DNA of 64,000 nucleotides, from positions 11,847,001 to 11,911,000 of the forward strand of contig NC_088326.1 in the NCBI RefSeq assembly GCF_910592395.1, given 5' to 3'. The translations under genes and the position numbers were made by a program. The DNA comes from Lineus longissimus. Its lineage: Eukaryota; Nemertea; Pilidiophora; Heteronemertea; Lineidae. A model generated the notes under the pieces. It was not told the origin of the DNA, searched no databases, and was given only the letters and a program-made list of their open reading frames with translations. This document shows, piece by piece, positions 34,001 to 42,755 of this stretch. Numbering within the stretch: the stretch's first letter is position 1; every line of letters begins with the position of its first letter.

Positions 34001-37000
34001 TGAGAGCAGTCGAGCATTTTGGACAGAGATCTTGGGCAGTGCAGTCAAGATGAGATGAGAGTGGTCTCGGTTTGGGTAGGCAGTCACGTTCCACATGGTG
34101 TAATGGATTCCACAGAATGGAGCTGTGACTGTAGAGAGTTTTCAGCATGTTTTGTGTGGCCTCTTATCAAATTTAGGCGTGATAGAACTGAAATTGACAT
34201 GGCACTGGTGGGTGTGTGTACTGACATGGGTACTGATGGGTGGAGCTCTAATCCTGACCCAACCTTAAGCCTCGGGTGCCTAAGGTTTGGGCCTACATTC
34301 AAGCTCTTCCCCCAATCAATTTTATCAGTGGCCTGCCAGTGTAATGTTGATATTCAATAGAAGTGCCTCCTGCAGACCAGTTGAAGTATTAGTCTATCAA
34401 ACTGATAGTGGTTGGCCTTTGTTATGAGTGGCATTGGACGGATCTTCCTCTCTCTGGTCTTATGTTGTCTTGTAGCTGATCTGGTACTGTTTACGTTTCA
34501 GATAGAAATAGTGGCGGCCCGCCAGCAGAGGATGATGGGAGGAACGTAAGTAGATCATGTCCAATGTCTTCGTCTCAGTCTGATCCTAGAATCACATACC
34601 AAGCAGGGCTCTGGGTTGGGGCAAAACACCACTTTTGGTCGGAAAAGGGCCCAAGTCTTATTTTTCATGACCTCTGGGGGTAGTTGCCTCACTGCCCCCA
34701 CCTGCTAAATACAGCTTTGCTACATAATGGCTGGTCTGACCCTAGTAAACATCCTGGGTAGGCAGACCACAATTGGCAACTTTCGGATCTGGATAACCTG
34801 TGATTGTAATGTCACAAGTGCTAAGTGCAAAATGCTCATGCCGCCTTGGAGAAGGAATACTCCCTGGAAAATATCGGCAGATGCTTCAGAAGAAGAACTA
34901 CATTGTTTCTCATTATTGCCTTGCAGAAAGTCCCTCCAGGTTACAACACCCTCCCAAAGCTTGAAAAACACTGGGCAGACATGCAATCCATTCCACTGCA
35001 GTTTGCCCACCTCACAAGATATAACCTCGGCAGTGACAAGATAAGGTAAGTACAACTTGGGGAGGGAGTCCAGATAGCGATACAACCATATATACGCAAT
35101 GAAAGTTGCTAACATCTTCAAGATGTAGACGTTTATTTACACTATATACATATTCCACGATCGATTTCGGTTCGCTCGAACCCTCATCAGGCGGTATACA
35201 AGACTGAATGAGAACCATAGACTGGTGACATACATACTATTATACATTATGCAATGCTTGAGTAATTATAAGTGAGTTAAATTTAGAATAGTTGTAGAAA
35301 ATATGACAACCCAAGGTGGAATATGTATATAGTGTAAATAAACGTCTACATCATGAAGATGTTAGCAACTTTCATTGCGTATATATGGTTGTATCGCTAA
35401 GGTAAGTACGTCAGATAAATGGCCTTGACATATGTCATTGAAAACTGATTGAATTTTGATCTAGCCTCATAGCCTGTTGGTTACACTCCTGGCTACCAGG
35501 CCCCAGGTTCAATCCCGGGGGTTTGATCACGGGGAGAACCAAGGATGTGTTCTGGATGAACCGGCGTGGCTCTCAAGGAACCGAAATTCCTGGCTCTTCA
35601 CTGAGTTCTTCGAATGAGACTTAAAACCGAGGTTTCTTGTATCTGGTGTCTATACCAGGGCAAGCAAAGACCCCACCTGGTTAGAAACACGAGTAGCTTG
35701 CGTGAACTTTACCTCTGACCAAAGGCGAAGTCACTAGGCCAATAAACCCAATTGGTGCTGAAGTGTCATGGGACGCAATACACTCGTCTCACCTTGGAGG
35801 TGGAACACTCTCCCTGGAAAATAACACCTCCAAGCACAGTGCAAAGTTACATTAACGGCTTAGATTTATGTCATTGAAAACTGATTGAATTTTGATCGTT
35901 TCGATGATAGTTTTATTCGTTTCTTCGCAGGCAAAATGGTTTTGAGGTGCGGAGTATGGAGGGGTTGTCGAGTGGAGTCATTCACTGCGAGAATTCCAAC
36001 GAGATCACTGATTGGCTAAGATGCATCAACAACAATATTTCCGCTCTGAACAACCACTCAGTAAGTTTGCCTCATTGAATCAGTTCACCCACACTCTGAG
36101 GAAATCCGCACACAAGAGATATTCCCTCATACTGTGGCGCGCCAGATGCTTTAAAAGTAATATGTCTGCTCTGTGTAACCCACTCAGTCAGTTTTTCCCC
36201 CACACTGTGGAAGTTCTCCCACGCTGTGGGGAAGTCCCCCAACAATATGGGGAGCAGAGGATGGTCCAAGGCAAAGGCTCCACCAATGAATATTTGTCCT
36301 GAAACCTTTCAGTAGATCTCAGATGAGCTGCTCAACCAGCACTACAGTCTGATCATTTTTGACCAGTACCAATTTATACATCTGGGTGTAGAGAGGCAAG
36401 TAAGACAAAGAGGCCTGCCTACAGTCCACGCCGATGATGAGATCAAACCAGGGAGCTCTTGAACGCTAGTCGAGATTCCCAGCCACTACACCACAGCCAC
36501 TCCTTCACGATACTTGTCTTCCCCGAGGATGAGGTGTACTGATCATCATAAAATGCTCTAGAACTTACATTTATTCATTAATTCAAAAGAGTTTGATTAC
36601 TTTTCTTTCACAGATGACAATGTCCAACCGGTTACTGCTGCCTAATGACCAGATCGTCCACATGTGCTGGACTAGCGAGAAACTGCTGAGGTCAAAACCA
36701 TATCAGAACTGGAAATCCCAGTTTGTGGCGCTGCGCGGCGCCAATGTCTACTTCTTCGACGCCCCGCCAGCCAGTACACGGGATTGGCTCAGATGTGACG
36801 AAATATGCAAAGTTTACGAATCGATGTTTAGGATACTGAGGGTAAGTACACTTGTCAATGAATGTAGATCAAAGATTTGTTTCCCTCATTGAGTTATTAT
36901 ATTGATAAAAAACAGGAACCATGCAATTTTGTTGACGTCTTTATAAAGAATCTAAAACAGGCCCATTTTCAACTCTCAATGTCATTATTCATGTTGGTTC

Positions 37001-39466
37001 CTGTGATGCACTGCACGCGTTTCCAGGTACACTTTGGTAAATTCTGCAACAGTATTTGTCATTAGACCTGGTGAGAGAATCCCATTCAAAGAGAGGGGCT
37101 GTTCTGTGTAAAAAATAACTTTGTGCTGCAGGGGGGCACCCGGAAAAGTAGGTGTATGGCCTAATCAGGGGGTAATGTGCATAAGAAGACTGTAAGGGGC
37201 AAGCTGCTTTGAATGCAGTACCAAAAAGTGCTGTCCTTGAGGAAAAACTAAAGGAACGCCCATGCCATCTTATGGCATTTACGGTAACTACACTATGCCT
37301 TTTGCTATGACTTTCAATCTTGTTTGTTTCTCAGGACACCGAGTTACTTGATGATCGCCAGCACTGCTTCCTGGTCCAAGGTGGCAGCGGAGACTCGCAC
37401 TATCTTAGTTTGGAGGGACGGCAGGCTATGCTCAGGTTCGAAAAGGCCTGGTACCGGACAAATTACTTGGCTGTTATGCATTTAAAAGTAAGTTACAGTG
37501 GAACCTCAGTGGATACACATATGCAGCAATCGGGAAAACTGATAACCCAATTGCATACAGATAACATGCAAGCATGTGTGCATGTAGCATGCATTGTGAC
37601 TGACTATTTCCTTCACCTGGTGTTAGAAATAGGAAATAGATATAGTTGGACCAACAGGAAATACATGTGAACGAAGAGCATACCCCTTTAAAGGGTTAAT
37701 CTATCTTTCCTTTTTCTCTTTTTCAGAATAAAACATTTGGTTGTACTTGGAGAGGCCGAATATCAGGGCTGACGTTAGATTTGAATACCGGCTTCTCATT
37801 GTATGATAGTGAATCTAGGGTGAGTTCAGACTAATGCATGTCGAAGCAGTTTCTTACAGATGTCAATTATGGTACCTAGATAAGCACAGGAGGATCTTAT
37901 CTCAAGTTTATATATAGATCGATAGTTGATGATGTCATTACGATTCATAAGCATGCTGTATGCACTCTTGTACATGGAGCCCACATCTTTACTAAAAACA
38001 CAACATTGATTTATATGGCCCACTTGCAAATTGTAATAGCATTCCGCGACGTTACTATTTATAGCTCACAAGGTCATTTGAATAAGATATTGATGACGTT
38101 TTAGTCACGTGACAGTCGGACATCGACACTTATTTCTACGCATTTGAGCTTATTTCAAAGTCAATTATCTTTGACCCTGCATTGTTTTTAGCATGAATGA
38201 TACCATAGAGTCAGAGAGAGAAATATTCAGAACAATTATGTAGTATTTCCAACACTCGGACATGTGCCAGATTGAATCTAACTGCCCTAGTTAGAAAGCC
38301 TGAATCCATTACGAAATCGCATGTTTGTTCGACATTGCCTGTAATTCAGCGATGGGGAAATAGAGGGCAGCAGCTGCAGTGACGTCATCTTCGCGGAATG
38401 CTATTGCCACACTGTCGCCAGGCATATTAACACTTCTTGCAATGCTAAAGGGATGCAGATTGACGCTGCCTGCCGTAAGCTTTAAACATTTCCATGGACA
38501 TGGATGTGCATACCCTTTCTTTGTGAGTGACCCCCTTGTGTGTACTATGTTATGTATAGATATAGTGAGTCTTTTATGTCGCGCAATTCCATGACACTAT
38601 AGTTCTCGCTCAAAGCGCTTTGGGATATCATATTATTATCCCGGTCTCCACAGAAATCTATCAGGGGTTTCAAGGAGCAACCAGAAGGTGCTCACTTGAA
38701 CTCGACCAGATATTCCCACTCCAACTGCCCTTGTGTACATTTCAGCTTATGACTCTCTTTGTTTCTTTCCAGTGCTATATGTGGAGCTACAAGTTCTCTC
38801 AGCTCAAAGGCTCATCTGACGACGGGAAGACAAAGTTAAAACTCCACTTCACGAAAGATCCGCAGGGAACTGATGTTGACACACGGGTAGGTCATGAGTA
38901 GCTTGAAACAGAGTAGCTTTAAGACACAACTAACTTCACATTATCTCCCCTCCCTCGGCCGTTCCTGACATGATGTCACACAGCGAGAGTTTGCCGCCTC
39001 CATTTTGGGAATTGTGATAACAACAGGACTTTTGAGTTGAAATCGTAACGAAATGTGTGGCACTATCACAATATCAAGTTTTGCATGCGATAAAGTGAAT
39101 GTTGAAGTGTTTATTTGTCCAGGTTTCTGACGAGAACGTATTTGGTCCAGATATACCCTTTTGATGCATCCCCCGCTGGGTGTAGTCATTAATTTCGGTT
39201 TTGGAAAAAATTGAAGAAATATTGTTGAGATTGTTTAAAGGATCAAGTTTTCTTCAAATATTTTCTCAGCAATACCCTAATTTTTACAGAAAATGTCAAA
39301 AGTTCATGTCGTCTGCTCATACTTTCGGCGTCTGCTTCAATCTCGCATGTGTTTATCTTTTCAGGAGATCGAGTGCACAAACCTACAGACATTATTGTTT
39401 TCTATGCATGCGTTCTTGTCGGCGAAGCTTGCATCAGTCGATCCATCCTTCCTGAGAAATTTCTAG
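31031..39466 (+). CDS. SNTG: Gamma-syntrophin, 11 exons, start exon missing
   Basis: A dystrophin-complex adaptor at the membrane. Exons: 31031-31183, 33275-33433, 33862-33985, 34502-34545, 34927-35045, 35931-36060, 36614-36841, 37335-37487, 37727-37819, 38773-38886, 39365-39466. All are GT-AG and in phase, giving 472 residues plus TAG (human gamma-syntrophins are about 520-540). Residues 1-51 are the N-terminal half of the split PH1. The PDZ domain is about 52-138, with [11 protein letters not shown] at its carboxylate-binding loop and DAIIKVNNVSV. The rest of PH1 follows (about 165-243, RQNGFEV and [11 protein letters not shown]). PH2 is about 255-365, and the syntrophin-unique C-terminus ([16 protein letters not shown]) covers 370-472. 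SNTG1 and SNTG2 are not distinguished. About 10-20 N-terminal residues and the ATG are missing from the model. Introns carry a SINE, a Penelope-like fragment and MITEs. Confidence 0.95.
32175..32420 (+). mobile_element. tRNA-derived SINE, full length
   Basis: The head resembles a tRNA (A box GGTAGCGCAGTGG, B box GGTTCGACTCC at about 32230). It is followed by a tRNA-unrelated body and a tail TTGCGCTATATAAAAG ending in (ATT)n. It lies in the first recognised gamma-syntrophin intron in sense orientation. A 5'-truncated copy lies at 38561-38707. Confidence 0.85.
35054..35397 (-). mobile_element. Penelope-like element fragment with hammerhead ribozyme
   Basis: 344 bp flanked by perfect 12-bp target duplications TAAGGTAAGTAC (35042-35053 and 35398-35409). 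It has two 82-bp inverted arms (35077-35158 and 35316-35397), a ribozyme at 35149-35200 and a unique middle of about 115 bp. Penelope-like elements are known to carry type I hammerheads with a very short stem III and to have inverted, truncated end repeats. There is no reverse-transcriptase or GIY-YIG sequence here. Each target duplication contains a splice donor, the left being the true donor of the exon ending at 35045. A free-standing retrozyme is the alternative. Confidence 0.75.
35149..35200 (-). ncRNA. Type I hammerhead ribozyme
   Basis: On the minus strand: CUGAUGA (35190-35184), stem II of 5 bp with one unpaired G and a GAGC loop, GAAA (35168-35165), a minimal stem III formed by the self-complementary AUCGAU (35165-35160), cleavage-site C17 (35159), then stem I. 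Stem I pairs 35191-35200 with 35158-35149: nine pairs (three of them G-U) and one mismatch. All invariant core bases are present. Such short stem III forms are known to act best as dimers. Confidence 0.8.
35462..35866 (+). mobile_element. tRNA-like SINE with a 31-bp target duplication
   Basis: 405 bp flanked by identical 31-bp repeats (35431-35461 and 35867-35897, both containing GTCATTGAAAACTGATTG). The head has a B box (GGTTCAATCCC) and a weak A box (TAGCCTGTTGG). It lies 56 bp after the Penelope-like fragment in the same intron. The long perfect duplication indicates a fairly recent LINE-driven insertion. Confidence 0.8.
36430..36495 (-). mobile_element. tRNA-like SINE head, fragment
   Basis: On the minus strand, an A-box-like GGTGTAGTGGCTGG and a B-box-like TGGTTTGATCTC at tRNA spacing. 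No body or tail is recognised. Confidence 0.4.
37048..37240. repeat. Dispersed repeat, related to 29715-29925
   Basis: Shares the words GTCATTAGACC, GAGA.TCCCAT, GTTCTGTGTAAAAA and AAAGT with 29715-29925 in the same order, at moderate divergence. The class is unknown. Confidence 0.6.
38038..38402 (+). mobile_element. 365-bp MITE, copy 1
   Basis: Terminal inverted repeats AGCATTCCGCGA and TCGCGGAATGCT. It is non-coding. It lies in the intron before the penultimate gamma-syntrophin exon, and an inverted copy lies at 39948-40311. Confidence 0.9.
38561..38707 (-). mobile_element. SINE, 5'-truncated copy, antisense in gamma-syntrophin
   Basis: The reverse complement matches the 3' part of the SINE at 32175-32420, from TGGTCGAGTTCAAGTGAGC to the GCG-ATAAAAGACTCA tail. 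The tRNA head is lost. It lies 65 bp upstream of the exon at 38773. Confidence 0.85.
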
Positions 39467-39590
39467 AAAACGCGATGCACACAGAGCAGAAAGAACACTC
39501 GTTGGACTTGGAGAAAAAAACGACATTTGCGGCTTCCTTGGAATCTTCTAGAAAATCTCGATGAATGCAGAAAAGAACTGCAATAGAATC

Positions 39591-39722
39591 TCTCTGTTGA
39601 GGATTCCCTCCGGAAAGACAAGTGCTATCCTTAATAGAGAGGTGTCCTGATTAGAGAGGTCAAATTGGACAGACCCAATTTGGGTCCAAAACTAGTGTCC
39701 TTACTACAGAGGGTGTCCAAGG
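39591..39722. mobile_element. MITE, CAGTAGAACC family, copy E (eroded)
   Basis: Starts CAATAGAATCTCTC and contains the family motifs GTCCTGATTAGAGAGG and CCAAAACTAGTGTCC, but the right terminal repeat is lost. It starts 125 bp after the gamma-syntrophin stop codon and so may lie in the 3' UTR. Confidence 0.65.
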
Positions 39723-39947
39723 TTTAGTCTCCAAATTATACATTTGGCGAACACATTTGCCAAAATGACCTCATGATGCAGGAAAATACCTTTGACTGGC
39801 GCATAAAATACTTTAATCGTGCAATTTGAGTGTGATACAGATATTTCTACAGTGTTGAATGATGTATTCCAAAACACTGCAAAATCCTAGGACAGGTACA
39901 TGTACATTACTCATGTTAAACACAAATCCATAAAATGCGCTCCGAAT

Positions 39948-40311
39948 AGCATTCCGCGATGATGACGTCACTGCAGCTGCTGCCCTCTATTTCCCCATCG
40001 CTGAATTACAGGCAATGTCGGACAAACATGCGGTTTCGTAATGGATTCAGGCTTTCTAACTCGGGCAGTTAGATTCAATCTGGCACATGTCCGAGTGTTG
40101 GAAATACTACATAATTGTTCTGAATATTTTTCTCTCTGACTCTATGGTATCATTCATGCTAAAAACAATGCAGGGTCAAAGATAATTGACTTTGAAAAAG
40201 CTCAAATGCGTAGAAATAAGTGTCGATGTCCGACTGTCACGTGACTAAAACGTCATCAATATCTTATTCAAATGACCTTGTGAGCTATAAATAGTAACTT
40301 CGCGGGATGCT
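39948..40311 (-). mobile_element. 365-bp MITE, copy 2, inverted
   Basis: The reverse complement of copy 1 (38038-38402) with a few percent differences. Right terminal repeat TTCGCGGGATGCT. It begins 482 bp after the gamma-syntrophin stop, possibly within its 3' UTR. Confidence 0.9.
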
Positions 40312-40550
40312 ATTAAGAATCAGCTGTCTATAAATAGGTCACCAGAATTCAGGTGAGCTATTTATATAATGGTTGATGCTATGAAACCGAGGTTTGGGAT
40401 TCTACAAGTATTCCTGGAATAAAGGAATATAGGAGTACACAGTTCTTCTTGATTATTTTTCGAATCTTAAAAATGTTTACATGGATGACATAATCGCATT
40501 GTTACTTCATTACCTAGTCAAACCAAATAATCATTGTATACATGCAAGTG

Positions 40551-41040
40551 GTTGCCATGGAGATAAGTATGCTGCATGTATCTGGTTGCCATAGAGATAG
40601 ATAAAAATGATTGCCTTGGATGTGGATACAACTTAATCATTGCCATGAAATAAGCTACATGTTGTTGGTCACCATGGCAACTGATACATGTAAATGGCTG
40701 CCATGGAAATAGTATGAATGTTACCCTAGGTCAGTTGCCATGGTGACAATTACTAATTAAAGTTATTAGAAGCACATTTTGGAAAGTCTGATATGGAAAA
40801 CCTTTTAAATGTTTCATATTAATATAATTTGAAGTTTGCGGTCACACACCCTCAAAATCACAAAATCCATGTGAAAACATGTAATTTTATAGCAGTTTGC
40901 CATTATCATTTAAAGGTTCTAAAGTTGATGTTCACACCATTCACATTTTCAAATTTAAGTGTAAACTGTAGTTGGTTACCATAGTAACAATTGATAAATG
41001 TTTATCGCCAATGTAATGTGTAAACGGTTGGCATGGAAAC
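40551..41040. promoter_or_regulatory. Cluster of X-box (RFX)-like motifs
   Basis: Within 490 bp: GTTGCCATGGAGAT (40551), GTTGCCATAGAGAT (40585), GTCACCATGGCAAC (40668), GTTGCCATGGTGAC (40734), GTTACCATAGTAAC (40975) and GTTGGCATGGAAAC (41027). Three fit GTNRCC-N2-RGYAAC or are one base off it on both halves. It may be an RFX-bound region or the remains of a repeat with this core. No gene start lies next to it. Confidence 0.45.
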
Positions 41041-41751
41041 TAATTTTTTATGATATTTCCTGGTTATTATGATGATATGGTATGCCTTTGTGTGTGTATA
41101 TATTTCTTAGAGAAAATAGTCAAAATGTAAAGTATAATAAACTGAAGAAATTAGATTTAGAAAGAAAACGGAGAGTTTTCAAAAGTTCTCCGATACACTT
41201 GACCATGTAACTGTAGCCATGGGGTGACTTTATTTGCTTTAATAATCTGACTGCGTCCCATGCTAGAAGGTTTAATATAATGAGAACAGTGATATAAAGA
41301 AGAGTAGAGAGCACCGAAAATCTGGATAAGTAGGGGTCTGGGGTCTCCCCCTCATGAAAATTTGGAAATTTGAGAGCCCAACTCTCGAGCCCTGGGTTCA
41401 AGTGATGACTCATCCAGATAGCGACTAAATGCGACTTTGATAAAGGGGGCAGCACCAACTTCGTCAACAACTTCGTCAACAATTTTTGAAAATGCGGTAT
41501 TATCATGTCAAACACTAACCAATGTTTGTGGTGTATCTATATTAAGTTGATGTTTATTTATTTAAGTACGGTAATATTCTCTTCAAGTCTTATTGGGTGA
41601 TTTGAAGAAGATTACCGCCAGTGCTCGTAATCTGTGTAATTTCTAGTCACGTTTTGTGAGCTGCATTTAAATTTACATTTACGACAAGGAATTTTCTGTT
41701 ATTTTAGTCTGCGGCGATGAATGGCTGTTTTGTTGTCAGAATACAATGATA

Positions 41752-41905
41752 CATCTGCTATTTTATTCTACAACAGTAAAAGGTCTGTTATTTGATTCTA
41801 CAACAGTAAAAATGTCTGCTATTTCATTCTACAACAGTAAAAATGTCTGCTATTTCATTCTACAACAGTAAAATGTCTGTTATTTATTCTACAACAATTA
41901 AATGA
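41752..41905. repeat. 36-bp tandem repeat, TTCTACAACAGTAAAA
   Basis: Five units of about 35-37 bp with the core TTCTACAACAGTAAAA, followed by a T-rich spacer. Confidence 0.85.
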
Positions 41906-42585
41906 CGACTGGGACATTGAAATGTCTGTTTCCACTGCCAAGGTAATGTTTTCATTGTGAATTCTTTACAGAACTAAATTCGATCTAATTTGCGAAAACT
42001 TTTGTTTTGTCTGCAATGCTTGTTATGGAGGGAGAGGGGGGCGTTGTCACTCAACCAATGTGGGTATGCACGTCAGAATGAAAATAATGAAAACTCTGAT
42101 TTCCTCGAGAATGATGACATGTCTGATTTCTCTAGAAAAGAAAATGCTCCTCTTTCCTCAGGAGTGGAATATAAGAACCATACACATGTCTCAAGGACCA
42201 GGACAAAACTATAAAAAAAACAAGAAGAAGCGCCCTTTTACGTATTTTTCAAATTGGCAAAGTATTAAAATGAATGAAAATTGCAGATAATCCCATATGT
42301 CTATATATGTTATTATTGTTAGTGTTAGATTTAAACTATTTATATGTCGTGTCAAAGTCGTTGTTTTTATTTACAAATAAATATGTAAGATATACAATAA
42401 TTACGGTATGTAAATAAAGTCCTCGGTATTGAAATAATAAGTCGCAATTGTTTTGTTTTTTGACAAAGATGTGACACCATTAAAATACAACACTGTCACG
42501 TGTTGTTGAACACCACGTAGATCTACGTGGCCCGAATCCCCTTCCCCTTTGAGCTGGTTATCGGAGTCTCATGGACTTCATGAAA

Positions 42586-42738
42586 GAACTACGCCATCGC
42601 CATCTTCAGGGCAAGGAAGAAACTGAAAAGACCAAAGAACTACGCCATCGCCATCTTCAGGGCAAGGTAGGAACTGAAAAGACAAGAAAAGGTCTTTTCA
42701 GTTTCTTCCTTGCCCTGAAGATGGCGATGACGTAGTTC
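42586..42738. repeat. Hairpin unit H1
   Basis: Arms GAACTACGCCATCGCCATCT and its complement enclose CTGAAAAGACAAGAAAAGG. One arm is partly duplicated. The 3' LINE junction lies 17 bp beyond the end. Confidence 0.85.
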
Positions 42739-42755
42739 TTTCATGAAGTCATTTA

